Assembly (NCBI GenBank): GCA_015057115.1
Contig: SVEZ01000006.1
Span: forward strand, 1-64,000
Length of the DNA: 64,000 nt
Reading direction: 5' to 3'
DNA from: Lachnospiraceae bacterium
GTDB taxonomy: Bacteria > Bacillota > Clostridia > Lachnospirales > Lachnospiraceae
This document shows positions 43,591-52,688 of the stretch, piece by piece. Under the pieces are notes generated by a model. The model did no database searches, was not told the origin of the DNA, and saw only the letters and a list, made by a program, of their open reading frames with translations. The stretch's first letter is position 1. The number at the start of each line of letters is the position of its first letter. The position numbers and the translations under genes are program-made.

Positions 43591-44043
43591 TCATAGAAGC
43601 ATTTTATAAAATTTCCCTTCACCTATCTGCGTAGTTTTTGTTTCTGCCTCTCCTGCAATATGAAATCCGGCTTTTTCGTAACAGCGGATTGCTCTGGTAT
43701 TCCATGTGCGCACCTCCATGCAAGGCATTTTATCCGGATAAAAATTCCTCACTATTTCACAAGCCATTTTCACAATGACTTGTCCGTATCCTCTATTGCA
43801 TAATTCCGGATTTACACCAACACCGATAAAGATTTCCTTGTCTTTTTCGCGAAGGTTGATATACCCCACCAGAACTTCGTCATCATAAAAGGAAAAATGA
43901 TGATTGTCTGGATTCGCAAAACCGCGGTGTTCCCTGACCTGTTCGCTGTATGGTATGTTGTTATAAATGGCATATTCTCCCGGATATTTCCAGTTACTTA
44001 TAATATGCATTTCCTCTTCTGTTACTCTATGATAATTCAGCAT
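43591..44043 (-). CDS. GNAT N-acetyltransferase
   Basis: The protein has 150 residues: IFIGVGVNPELCNRGYGQVIVKMACE is the acetyl-CoA loop and TWNTRAIRCYEKAGFHIAGE the usual C-terminal motif. Substrate unknown. It lies in a 5-kb stretch rich in acetyltransferases and gene remnants. Confidence 0.85.
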   Translation of the reverse strand: MLNYHRVTEEEMHIISNWKYPGEYAIYNNIPYSEQVREHRGFANPDNHHFSFYDDEVLVGYINLREKDKEIFIGVGVNPELCNRGYGQVIVKMACEIVRNFYPDKMPCMEVRTWNTRAIRCYEKAGFHIAGEAETKTTQIGEGKFYKMLL

Positions 44044-44073
44044 TTCTATTCTCCCGCTTTTTTACCGCTCGCT

Positions 44074-44569
44074 TTATTCATGAAACGAAATAGCGTCAAC
44101 CGAGTCCGCATCATACTCTATTTCAAAACAACCTAACGGTTGAAATTTCCCGTTCATAATGACCTCGCCCTTATAGATAACATTTCTGGATTTGCTCGCC
44201 TCATCCGTCACTTGTATTTCGCAAAAGTTAAGCAGATAGGAACAAATTGCAGTAATCGTAATCCTGATATTGTCTGAGCCAGAAGTCTTCTGTGGCATAT
44301 CCTATAATTCTTTCATGAAGTCCGTCCATAACAACTACATCATCTGCCAGTAATTCTGCTGTCTGTACGGCTCTTTTATAATACGAAGAATAACACTTTT
44401 TCACACTGGAAAAGCTACTCCGTTTTGCTCTTGCCTGCACCACCCCCTCAGCCGCTAACGGAATGAGGGCGGTTTCTAAATCTATTTTCTCCGGTATGGA
44501 ATGTCTGATTAAATATATTTTTTTCTTCCGCTCCACATAAGCTTCGTAATGTTTCAATATTTTTGTCAC
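44074..44569 (-). pseudogene. Broken histidine-phosphatase gene and adjoining fragment
   Basis: The frame 44228-44569 begins like a phosphoglycerate-mutase-type phosphatase (KKIYLIRHSIPE, then SSYYKRAVQTAELLADDV and GLHERIIG...DFWLRQYQDYDY) but stops after 113 residues, before the second catalytic His. A second frame (44074-44298) overlaps and carries on for 74 residues of unclear origin (VIMNGKFQPLGCFEIEY). A frameshift plus an internal deletion would explain this. Confidence 0.6.
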
Positions 44570-44629
44570 TCCAATCCTTCCAGCAAACTGTTTATTGCAA
44601 TTTCATACGCCCCCGCTACAGGCAATCAC

Positions 44630-44830
44630 CTATATGCTTTCATCAGAGGGAACAAAATCTCTGTCTTGCCATCTTTTATCCGCATCCAGTCTTTGGAAAA
44701 GTGCACGAGACACTCTGAACTTCAAATTACATTCCGGTGTTACCATTCTTCTTGGCATTCCATAGGAATTTGGCACGCCACCCATCTGCATCCCGTGAAT
44801 AGCTGCAATTTTGTTATCATAAAGCGTCAC
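44630..44830 (-). pseudogene. Gene fragment of unknown origin
   Basis: A 66-codon frame from GTG (MQMGGVPNSYGMPRRMV, CNLKFRVSRALFQRLD) stays open upstream to about 44940, where it overlaps the end of the Rpn gene in another frame. It has no ribosome site and I do not recognise a family. It looks like the tail of a lost gene. Confidence 0.35.
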
Positions 44831-44946
44831 CGCAAATGTTCTTGCGCTACTGAACGTATCATAGGAAACCTTGCAATATATATTGGCGGGTAAAAGTATA
44901 TCTGCCTGCCTATTTTCATTTACTTCATTCCTGCCATTTTCACAAG

Positions 44947-45822
44947 CTAAGCACCGCCATTTTCGCGCAGTTCCTTTGCCTTCGCAATCTCTTCTTCCGT
45001 ATAATCCTCAAGCAATTTTTCTTCCGGAATGCCATACTTTAACATATTTACAATATCACGCAAAGTCGCTTGTTTGGCTCCCTGTTCGATACCCTGCTCG
45101 ATACCCTTTGCGATACCGATTTTCTCTAATCTATCCGCAACCTCACACATGCTCATTCCTCCTTCTTCCTTTGGAATATGAACATACCGTTCATCACTAG
45201 AAAATACTGATAACAGCTTTAATACTGCATCTACATGTTTAAATTTTTGCGGGTTATCCGGAACGTAATCCGGATTTTTTCGCATATTTTCAAAGAAATC
45301 CGCAACAACTGCAAAATCACCTTTTAACAGCTTATTCTTCTCTTCTTCCCATGCAACATTAATCACATGAATTTTATAATCGTTGAAATATGGCTGAAAT
45401 TCCGGAATAACATCTACGCAATCACTTAACTTCAGATGCGTGTCCCACTTCTTTTTCGTCCCAAAATACAGAACAATGGAAATAATCGGCACCGGTTGCT
45501 CTTCTTCGTACTGCATTCTATAGTTCACACCATCATACCCGATGATTCGCAGCGGCATCTTCGTATCAATACTGCTCTGATTTTCAATTCCAAAAATCCC
45601 CAAATGCACCCGAACCTTATCATGGTTATAATATTTTAGAACATCCCTCTCCTGTTCGTGGAGTTCATCTCCCGCAGCCTTGTACTGAGAATGAACCGAG
45701 GCATTCTCCAAATTGTCCGGATTAATAAACTCCTCCCCATTAAATAGATAGGCATTCAGTATGTCTGCGAAGACATCATTGTAGTCCATCAGTATTTTTT
45801 CTGCTAAATCTTTATTACCCAT
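44947..45822 (-). CDS. Rpn-family nuclease/putative transposase, copy 3 (divergent)
   Basis: The protein has 291 residues and begins MGNKDLAEKILMDYNDVFADILNAYLF. The core has VRVHLGIFGIENQSSIDTKMPLRIIGYDG (E-x-Q) and IISIVLYFGTKKKW; the tail has IEQGIEQGAKQ and YTEEEIAKAKEL. It is the same family as the two genes at the left edge but clearly diverged. A normal ATG with AAAGGAG stands exactly where those copies have ATA, which supports the view that their original start codon was altered. Confidence 0.85.
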   Translation of the reverse strand: MGNKDLAEKILMDYNDVFADILNAYLFNGEEFINPDNLENASVHSQYKAAGDELHEQERDVLKYYNHDKVRVHLGIFGIENQSSIDTKMPLRIIGYDGVNYRMQYEEEQPVPIISIVLYFGTKKKWDTHLKLSDCVDVIPEFQPYFNDYKIHVINVAWEEEKNKLLKGDFAVVADFFENMRKNPDYVPDNPQKFKHVDAVLKLLSVFSSDERYVHIPKEEGGMSMCEVADRLEKIGIAKGIEQGIEQGAKQATLRDIVNMLKYGIPEEKLLEDYTEEEIAKAKELRENGGA

Positions 45823-46083
45823 TCGTATCTCCTTTCTTTCTCCCGAAATTCAGAGAAAACAAGGAAAACCAACGGTATTTTTATAGCATTATTATACTAT
45901 GGAACAGCTCACTCCCGCAACGTCTTCCTATATTTCTCTATTCATTTCTTACCTTTGATTGTTGCAGGAAGCCCTGCTTGAATTCTACGAAATGTACTAC
46001 TGACCTATACAGAAGATCTCTGTATAAGATTTTTTAATACTACCATAAAACTGAAGTTCTTGCAAGCACTACTTTTTAGCACA

Positions 46084-46120
46084 GAAAAGCCGCAACCTTT
46101 GATTTCTCATGGATTGCGGC
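46084..46120 (-). terminator. Terminator, GCCGCAA hairpin family
   Basis: On the minus strand GCCGCAATCC pairs with GGTTGCGGC (one bulge) and is followed by TTTTC. It lies just past the methyltransferase remnant. Confidence 0.75.
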
Positions 46121-46134
46121 ATACTCATCATCTC

Positions 46135-46560
46135 TTACGCCATCTTTTTCACAACAGCATACATAAGATTATTAAACTCCGGCAGGGCACTTGTGATTCC
46201 CTTCTCTATGATTGCAAGATGATTCCTCCTTAATTCCTCTTCAAAAGTCGTAAAGGAAACCATTCTGCAAGATGTAGCTGTTACCATCATTTTTCCGGTC
46301 TCGTGTTCTCTTTCCTGTATCTCAAATGCCCGACTTATATCACTTTGCATTTCTGCTTCACCGTCACCCATAGTACAAATCAATGCTATGCCATTGTCTT
46401 TCAAATGTTCTGACAGAAAACAGTAAAAACCATTTCTATCTTCATCAAGCACCAATATATGTACAACAGCGACCGCATAAATAAAATCAATTTTTTTATC
46501 CAACACATCTGACAGGCAGTCCAATCTTCGAAAGTTTTCAGCATAACAGGACATCTTTTT
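46135..46560 (-). pseudogene. C-terminal remnant of a class I methyltransferase
   Basis: The frame encodes FIYAVAVVHILVLDEDRNGFYCFLSEHLKDNGIALICTMGDG, matching the post-motif-II part of a SAM-dependent methyltransferase (Methyltransf_25 type), and ends normally. The glycine-rich SAM-binding motif I and everything before it are missing. The open frame continues upstream only as an out-of-frame overlap with the GNAT gene at 46562. It is therefore a truncated remnant. Confidence 0.65.
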
Positions 46561-46561
46561 T

Positions 46562-47170
46562 CTACAATAGAAAATGGCCTCTACTGACACCCTTTTGGTG
46601 TGCCGTTTTGTACCTTTCCTCATACGCTTCATAATATTTTCGCGTAATTGAATAATCCCTGAACTGCTCCGGCACCAAGACATACTCCACCGCCGACTGC
46701 AATTCTCCCAACTGGTCTTTCCAAGAGTCTCTATTGACTCTCACTTTTTCAAATCCAAGTAACTCATAAACATGCTGTGCCCGAAGATTTTTCAGGTTCG
46801 TATCAAGGACGATCTTCTCATATCCCATAGCAAACAATTCCTTAATAAACAGGCTTAAAATCACTCGTCCCAGACCTTTTTCCTGATACTCTGCATCGCA
46901 GATTTTAATTCCAATATCTGCTATGTTTTCTCCTTTGTTGTAATAGCACATCTCACCAATGGATTTGCCTTCATACTCTATCATAAGTCTCCGTCTGGTA
47001 TCGTCCGTATCCGTTGCGAGTTGCTCCTTAATTTTCTCCGGAGTTGTGCCAATTCCCTTTGGAAATCCTGCGTGAGCCATAACGTTTCCGTCATTCCACC
47101 ATGTAGCCAGCTGTGCACAGTCTAAATTGGTAGCATTACGGATACATATTTTGTCAAAGATGATATTCAT
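46562..47170 (-). CDS. GNAT N-acetyltransferase
   Basis: The protein has 202 residues: IGIKICDAEYQEKGLGRVILSLFIKELF and DTNLKNLRAQHVYELLGFEKV are the GNAT motifs. The C-terminal ~40 residues (DYSITRKYYEAYEERYKTAHQ) are unusual and Lys/Tyr-rich. The start is the ATG at 47170 with AAGGAG eight bases before. Substrate unknown. Confidence 0.85.
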   Translation of the reverse strand: MNIIFDKICIRNATNLDCAQLATWWNDGNVMAHAGFPKGIGTTPEKIKEQLATDTDDTRRRLMIEYEGKSIGEMCYYNKGENIADIGIKICDAEYQEKGLGRVILSLFIKELFAMGYEKIVLDTNLKNLRAQHVYELLGFEKVRVNRDSWKDQLGELQSAVEYVLVPEQFRDYSITRKYYEAYEERYKTAHQKGVSRGHFLL

Positions 47171-47190
47171 ACACCTATCTCCTTCCCACT

Positions 47191-47220
47191 TAAAAAGCCC
47201 CCGCATCAACTGCGGAGGCT
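47191..47220 (-). terminator. Terminator of the 47226 gene
   Basis: On the minus strand AGCCTCCGCA/TGCGGGGGCT (one mismatch) with a 5-base loop is followed by TTTTTA. Confidence 0.85.
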
Positions 47221-47225
47221 TCCCA

Positions 47226-48314
47226 TTAAAACTTCTTCTTTACAATCGGACTATACTTCGCATAGACTTTCACGCCGAACACGTCATACACATATGGTCG
47301 AACGCGGAAGTAATAGGTTTTTTTAATATGAAAACTCTGTCCATTCATACGACGAATGGTGGATTTGGTGTCGCTATTGCTGTAAGTACCAAGGTCCCGC
47401 TCATCATCATAGTCGCGGTTTCCAAAACCTTTCTTCTGGGAAACCTGTACAGTGTATCCGTCTACTGCACCGTAGTTTTTGATTTTAATATTTTTCACGG
47501 TACGATAATCAAAGAATACTCCATGCTGACGTGCGCTTACGCCAACTTTTGCAATTTTAACGCGTTTCAGGTTTGCGCTTTTTGCGGAAAACTGAAGTTT
47601 GTAAGGCATCTCGCGGTCACCATGAATTTTCAAGTAATAGGTTCCCTTTTTCAGATAAATGGTCTTTTTCTGAGTCGCGGAACTGTAATCAAATGGAGAG
47701 GTTGTCTGATTCTGGGAATTGATAATCTCCCCATCAAAATATTTACTAGATCCGGTTACCTCTGCCGGTCCCAAAGTCAAAGTCACCTTACTTAACTTGT
47801 CCACACGGAACTTATAGTAATCCTCTTCATTGGCACTATCAAGAATTCCATATACAGCTTTTCCCGCAGTCAATTTGGTTGCACTTGCGGTGCTCACATT
47901 TTTACCGGACTCCCAATTGGTTGCCTCTGTAAAGTTTACACGAAGGGAAAAAGTGGAATCCTCTACTCCACTCAACTTCAGAAGATAACGCATCCCTGTT
48001 GATGTAGGGAATTTTACGGTAGTATAGGTTGTTTCGTCCTGTGAGTGCATCTCTTTGTTATTCTCGTCAAAAACCACAACCTTTGCACGACTATCATCTC
48101 CTGCAACGGTATTGGTTACCTTAATTTCAAAATAACCATTTCCCGGAGCAGTGAAGCTGAACTGATACTCATCATCCCATCTGTCTCTGTGTAAATTGTC
48201 ATAGGTTGTATTTGCCACAATCTCCTGTTTAATTGCTTCGGCCTTTGCCGGCATTGTTGGCAACAGGCTTAATGCGCAGACCGCCGCCAAGATAAAACTA
48301 CATATTCTTCTCAT
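47226..48314 (-). CDS. Secreted beta-sandwich protein (PPC-like domains)
   Basis: The protein has 362 residues. A signal peptide (~1-25, ICSFILAAVCALSLLPTMPAKAEA) is followed by two PPC-like beta-sandwich modules (~30-130, 140-245: EDYYKFRVDKLSKVTLTLGP, KTIYLKKGTYYLKIHGD) and a C-terminal FnIII-like region (~255-360: TYYFRVRPYV). It is probably a surface or secreted binding protein. The ATG at 48314 has AAGGA before it; the upstream gene ends four bases before. Confidence 0.75.
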   Translation of the reverse strand: MRRICSFILAAVCALSLLPTMPAKAEAIKQEIVANTTYDNLHRDRWDDEYQFSFTAPGNGYFEIKVTNTVAGDDSRAKVVVFDENNKEMHSQDETTYTTVKFPTSTGMRYLLKLSGVEDSTFSLRVNFTEATNWESGKNVSTASATKLTAGKAVYGILDSANEEDYYKFRVDKLSKVTLTLGPAEVTGSSKYFDGEIINSQNQTTSPFDYSSATQKKTIYLKKGTYYLKIHGDREMPYKLQFSAKSANLKRVKIAKVGVSARQHGVFFDYRTVKNIKIKNYGAVDGYTVQVSQKKGFGNRDYDDERDLGTYSNSDTKSTIRRMNGQSFHIKKTYYFRVRPYVYDVFGVKVYAKYSPIVKKKF

Positions 48315-48318
48315 AATG

Positions 48319-48846
48319 CTAGTCCTTTCTTCTTGTAATGATATTCTCAGTATATCCCATTTCCTTTGTTTTGACAACATTCGTCCAGTAAGCGTACAAT
48401 GAAACAGCTACCGGAGCCAGGTTTGCTTCTGCCAAAAGCAATACATAAGTTTTAAGGTACTCGTTTGATAACCACACTCTGAAAACGAACATCAATATAA
48501 CAACGAACACACTTATTGTCCAATAGAACGCCGTAGCAAACTTCTTTTCCTCTGTTGATAGCAAGTAAATCGCTAACGCCTCCAACAGAATCAACAGGCA
48601 CTGCATTGCCAAAATAATGATTGTCGGCCATTTTTCATCCGTACCCCAGTCATATTGTCCGGATGTAACCCCCTGATATAATCCTATTGCCCGGATAATT
48701 CCCGGCAAATTAGAGAGTATGGCAAGTCCCCAAAAGCCTCGAATCTCCAATACTCTATATATTTTCTCATTGGATCTATAGGCCCGATAGTATGCAATAA
48801 GCAATATGATTGCTTGCACTACCGGAATAAATTTTAAAAATTGCAT
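48319..48846 (-). CDS. Hypothetical four-helix membrane protein
   Basis: The protein has 175 residues with about four transmembrane helices (~5-20, 38-52, 75-95, 105-123) and possibly a fifth (~130-150). I do not recognise the family. It lies between two exported proteins on the same strand with small gaps (12 bases upstream, four downstream), so the three may form an operon. Confidence 0.65.
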   Translation of the reverse strand: MQFLKFIPVVQAIILLIAYYRAYRSNEKIYRVLEIRGFWGLAILSNLPGIIRAIGLYQGVTSGQYDWGTDEKWPTIIILAMQCLLILLEALAIYLLSTEEKKFATAFYWTISVFVVILMFVFRVWLSNEYLKTYVLLLAEANLAPVAVSLYAYWTNVVKTKEMGYTENIITRRKD

Positions 48847-48858
48847 AATTTGTCCTCC

Positions 48859-49425
48859 TTATTGAATACAAACCTCTTTGGGTAACGTCTGAAACAATTC
48901 CGGCGTATATTCCTGAATATATACCGGCGGATTATCCTCATCATAGTCTCCATCATTATAGCTATCCGATATAATATTACCATAGTCATACACATGAACT
49001 GCCGGTTCATCAAACGCTGTATCCTTTGAATACTTGATGTACGCATATATTATATTTCCGTTTCGCTCATATTCAATCGATTTTGATGCATTCACAGCGA
49101 TTACAAATCGGTTATCTTCTCCAATACCTTCAGATTTCAATTCATTGGCAAAAACAGTTCCTTCCACCCTTCCGTTCTTCTTCTCGAAGGATAAACAACA
49201 ATACCCAAGACCTGTATCCTTGTCAAAGCCACTTTCTTCCTGCGTAATACGATAATTATCTATTTTATAACTCTGCTTGACCGCTGATGAATTATCACCA
49301 AGATAAGACCGGAATGATTTTTGATTGATATTTAATATAGTTTTCCCCCAATATAAATAGCCAAAAACATTCATCCCCATAAAAACAAGAAAAATTAGAA
49401 GCAATTTCTTTTTCCATTTCGTCAT
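48859..49425 (-). CDS. Hypothetical anchored exported protein
   Basis: The protein has 188 residues. A Lys-rich N-terminus and one hydrophobic segment (~7-26, LLLIFLVFMGMNVFGYLYW) are followed by a soluble, probably extracellular domain with alternating strands (GYCCLSFEKKNGRVEGTVFANEL) and an acidic C-terminus (SYNDGDYDEDNPP). No family is recognised. It is the first chromosomal gene left of the integrated element. Confidence 0.6.
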   Translation of the reverse strand: MTKWKKKLLLIFLVFMGMNVFGYLYWGKTILNINQKSFRSYLGDNSSAVKQSYKIDNYRITQEESGFDKDTGLGYCCLSFEKKNGRVEGTVFANELKSEGIGEDNRFVIAVNASKSIEYERNGNIIYAYIKYSKDTAFDEPAVHVYDYGNIISDSYNDGDYDEDNPPVYIQEYTPELFQTLPKEVCIQ

Positions 49426-49520
49426 TCTCTGCCCCTCCTGCCAGTGTATTTTTGACGATTAACATGTTCATATTAGCATTTTTACCCGGCATTTTCAATA
49501 TGCTATTCTATTTTACATAA

Positions 49521-49557
49521 AAAGAAACCGCAACCCCCGGTTTCTCAAGGATTGCGG
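49521..49557 (-). terminator. Terminator, probably the original tuf terminator
   Basis: On the minus strand CCGCAATCC pairs with GGTTGCGG around a loop and is followed by TTTCTTTTT. It lies about 80 bases beyond the tuf 3'-end remnant at 49638-49690, where tuf would have ended before the element inserted. Confidence 0.65.
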
Positions 49558-49637
49558 AATACTTTATCTCTTATATGATTCTTCATTTCATCCACTCAAC
49601 TAAACTCGTGCAAAGCACTCGCTAAGTGTTCAATGCC

Positions 49638-49690
49638 TACTCGATGATAGTAGCAACACGTCCTGAACCTACGGTACGTCCACCTTCACG
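49638..49690. repeat. Left attachment site (tuf 3'-end copy)
   Basis: These 53 bp are identical to 62883-62935, the last 53 bases of tuf, including the codons for the C-terminal [15 protein letters not shown]. Here the stop codon reads TAG instead of TAA, and homology to tuf ends abruptly after CCTTCACG. It marks the chromosomal junction of the integrated element. Confidence 0.9.
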
Positions 49691-49792
49691 ATATTTGAAT
49701 ACCGTTTTATGTAGTATTTTATATGGTTTAAGGTGCTGAGAACAGCATAAATGCATTGGTTTTGGATGAAGTACTTTTATTTGTAAGAGTTC

Positions 49793-49811
49793 TTGGCGCC
49801 GAAATGGCACC
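49793..49811. other. Candidate integrase arm site, left end
   Basis: Two octamers, TTGGCGCC (49793-49800) and ATGGCACC (49804-49811), are spaced 11 bases apart, 100 bp inside the left junction. A matching pair lies at the other end (62778-62796) in the same orientation. Confidence 0.4.
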
Positions 49812-49835
49812 GGCTCCAACAAGAAAACATCTCAC

Positions 49836-52604
49836 CTACTGCTTTAATTGATTTATATAATTCAATAATTCTTGTTTATACTTCAAATCCTCGCATAAAC
49901 CAATTGCTGTTAAAAGTGCCTCTTCACTTTTTTCCAACTCCCCATTACTATAGTAGCACTTACTTAATAGGTGATAATAACTAGATTTTCTATTACAATT
50001 CCTTTTATCTCTTTCAAGTAGCTCTACTGCCGTCTTTGCAGTTACAGGTGCTTTACTATATCCAAGCATGTTTTCTGCTTCCGCTTGACGGTATAAAATC
50101 CAATGATCTCTTTTTTCTTCTGGAATAAAATTAATTACCTCTAATGCTTCTCTTCCTTCTCCTTTTATTATATATGCCTTCGCAATTGCTCTAGCCTCAT
50201 AAGCGGAAATTCTTTTTTGTGTTAAATATGCCTTACCGAATTCGATGCCTTTATCGATTAACATATCAAACAATTGCCCATTTAGATTTTTATCAACATA
50301 TGTTGCAATATTAGTTAATGCTTCACACGCGTTTATCCACTGTCTATCTTCTATCATTTGAGGAGAAACCATAATCATGTCTGGTACATTCTCTGCTAAA
50401 GTAAGACAGCTATCACTATAATGATACGCAAACATTGATGTAACTGATACAAAACCCTCAAAAAATTGACCAATATCTTCTATTGCAGCACTCGCAACAA
50501 TTTGGCATATTTTATCGACTCGCTCTGATGTATTTACTATTTCATTCGTTATATCTCTATATGATCTCATTCTTGCTATGGTAGCTAATGAAACTCTTAA
50601 CGGGACCTGTGTTGCATCCTCAAGCATATCTCCCAATAATCTCCGCATACATTTTTCGGCATCAACCTTTATTTCTGGAGATACCTTCATTGTTCCCAAT
50701 GTGATTATTTGTCCGTATGTTGCATGCCAATTAGGTTTGATTTCTAAAAGACTTTTAAAACATTTATACGAATCTTCATATCTTTTTCGACGTCTATATG
50801 CTTTACCAAGATGATGTAATAATTCCGCCTTAATATCTGCATCTGAAATCGATTTCAAAGTACTTTCATATTCACGAATTAATTCATCAAAATACTCTTC
50901 CGTCTCCTCTCTCATCTTTATATGATATCCTCTTAATTCTTTTGCCTCAATCAAACACTTTACCGTCGCCAAGTTCATATTCTGAGCAAATGTCTGTCCA
51001 TAGATTTCTTCTACAATTTTATCTTTCTCGTCTCCTTCAATTTGAAGTAGTGCATATGTAAGCCAATCATTCTCTATATGATTTTCTTTATACGTCGCAA
51101 TTTTGTATCTCATCAGGTAAATCTGACGAAGAATACTTGGCGTCATTTCGCCTTTCTTACTATCTATATATTTTTTTAGCACTTCTACAGCTTTATATGA
51201 TTCATCTTTCTCCATCATAGCAACGCATATTAAGTCATGAATTTTTACTATTCCCGGAATATTTGTTGATATTAATATTGATAATTTTTGTAAAGCATTA
51301 CAGGCTAACACTCCGCAGTAAAATCTTACAAAATCAATGTCAAACATTGTTGTCCCTGTATTTGTCAAATTTATCAACCTCTCACGAGTCTTAGTAGATA
51401 ATTTAGATAGAATAGTTCTAAATAATGACACCCCATCTGATGTAACTAACTCTTCTGGGTTTGCTAAAACTTCCGAGTATAGTTCTTCTTTATTAACACC
51501 TTCATATAAAACCATATTTCTAATTGTAGATAACATAATAGGAAAACCTTTGCACTTTTTTGCAACCTGTTTTACTACTCCTTCATTGCGTTCTTCTCCT
51601 AATATACGTATCGCTACATCTTCCGATAGTTCTGGCATTGGCATGCAAAAATCTACAGAAGATTTGATTTGTGAAGTAATAATGACTCTTCCGCCTTTTT
51701 CAAATCCTTCAGATAGTTCTGAAAAATCATTTGCATTTACATCCCTCTCTAAGCTATCGATAATAAAAATCGTCTTCGACTTATTGAATAATCCAACAAC
51801 ATTAATTGGTATACCTCCCCTAGTCCTTTGTATAGCACTTAATGATGTTTCAGCTGGCCAATCGTCCCCTGCAATCCATATATAGTTTTGAAATTCACTT
51901 GCTTTGTAGTGAACATACTCAATTGCCGTCTGAGTTTTTCCAGATCCGCTTACACCATACAGTAAACAAATGGGGGTTGTTTTTTGAAAAAATTGATCAA
52001 TTTTATCTAACACCTTTGTATCCTGACAAAAATTATCACATAAAGACGGTATCTTTCCATAGTATTCATAATTCTCAAACTCTTGTACGAAATTAGGAAA
52101 ATAATCTTTATAAAAATTCATATTATCAACGCTATTGACTGTCTGCTTATAAATTTCCTGGGCTAACAGTCGTGCATCAAAAATGCAAAGTATGTTTCTA
52201 TTCTCGAGGAAATCCTTTGTTTTATTAAATTCTTTTCTAAATGAAGGTATCTCCTCTTGACTAGTAATCAAATATATTTTCTTTAAATTACTTCCTCCAT
52301 GGGATAGAGCATGAACAATATCTTTATGTATTTTTCTATAATGTCTTTCTCCATCTTTTTCATAATAATCTGTAAAATAATCTTTTTCAACACTATATTC
52401 TCCAACGATAGATGCATCTTGCGAAAAAGAATCTACCGTATATCCGCAAGGTCGTCCATCTTTATTGATACCATGATGTACTAAAGACTCTTCTTCTATA
52501 ATATTTAACATGTAAGTACCTACACACTCTAAATCTGTAGCACTCAAGTTCTTAATTTCATCTATTAAATTCCTTTCTATTCTTTGCTTGATTCTTCTAA
52601 ACAT
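49836..52604 (-). CDS. STAND NTPase with N-terminal nuclease-like and C-terminal TPR-like regions
   Basis: The protein has 922 residues. Residues ~45-150 (DASIVGEYSVEKDYF, KIHKDIVHALSHGGSNLKKIYLITSQ) look like a PD-(D/E)XK-type effector domain. An NB-ARC/STAND module follows with Walker A GVSGSGKTQTA (~217-227), Walker B KTIFIIDSLERD (~277-288), GGRVIITSQ and CKGFPIML. From ~480 on the protein is helical with TPR-like units (ELLHHLGKAYRRRKRYEDSYKCFKSLLEIKP). This three-part layout is that of Avs-type antiviral STAND proteins. GGAGGGG precedes the ATG at 52604. Confidence 0.8.
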   Translation of the reverse strand: MFRRIKQRIERNLIDEIKNLSATDLECVGTYMLNIIEEESLVHHGINKDGRPCGYTVDSFSQDASIVGEYSVEKDYFTDYYEKDGERHYRKIHKDIVHALSHGGSNLKKIYLITSQEEIPSFRKEFNKTKDFLENRNILCIFDARLLAQEIYKQTVNSVDNMNFYKDYFPNFVQEFENYEYYGKIPSLCDNFCQDTKVLDKIDQFFQKTTPICLLYGVSGSGKTQTAIEYVHYKASEFQNYIWIAGDDWPAETSLSAIQRTRGGIPINVVGLFNKSKTIFIIDSLERDVNANDFSELSEGFEKGGRVIITSQIKSSVDFCMPMPELSEDVAIRILGEERNEGVVKQVAKKCKGFPIMLSTIRNMVLYEGVNKEELYSEVLANPEELVTSDGVSLFRTILSKLSTKTRERLINLTNTGTTMFDIDFVRFYCGVLACNALQKLSILISTNIPGIVKIHDLICVAMMEKDESYKAVEVLKKYIDSKKGEMTPSILRQIYLMRYKIATYKENHIENDWLTYALLQIEGDEKDKIVEEIYGQTFAQNMNLATVKCLIEAKELRGYHIKMREETEEYFDELIREYESTLKSISDADIKAELLHHLGKAYRRRKRYEDSYKCFKSLLEIKPNWHATYGQIITLGTMKVSPEIKVDAEKCMRRLLGDMLEDATQVPLRVSLATIARMRSYRDITNEIVNTSERVDKICQIVASAAIEDIGQFFEGFVSVTSMFAYHYSDSCLTLAENVPDMIMVSPQMIEDRQWINACEALTNIATYVDKNLNGQLFDMLIDKGIEFGKAYLTQKRISAYEARAIAKAYIIKGEGREALEVINFIPEEKRDHWILYRQAEAENMLGYSKAPVTAKTAVELLERDKRNCNRKSSYYHLLSKCYYSNGELEKSEEALLTAIGLCEDLKYKQELLNYINQLKQ

Positions 52605-52654
52605 AATAGCCCCCTCCAACACCTGCAGCTTAATAACCATTACCTCTTATTTAT

Positions 52655-52680
52655 CAAAAAGGCTCTGCTTAGCAGAGCCT
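52655..52680 (-). terminator. Terminator between RES gene and STAND gene
   Basis: On the minus strand AGGCTCTGCT/AGCAGAGCCT (10-bp perfect stem, one-base centre) is followed by TTTTTGAT. It makes the STAND gene a separate or attenuated unit. Confidence 0.85.
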
Positions 52681-52688
52681 AAAATATA

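Noticed and set aside
49637-49822. 61-codon minus-strand frame ending in the tuf C-terminus
   Set aside because: Only the last 18 codons match tuf and they are the attachment-site copy; the rest is element-end sequence with no ribosome site.
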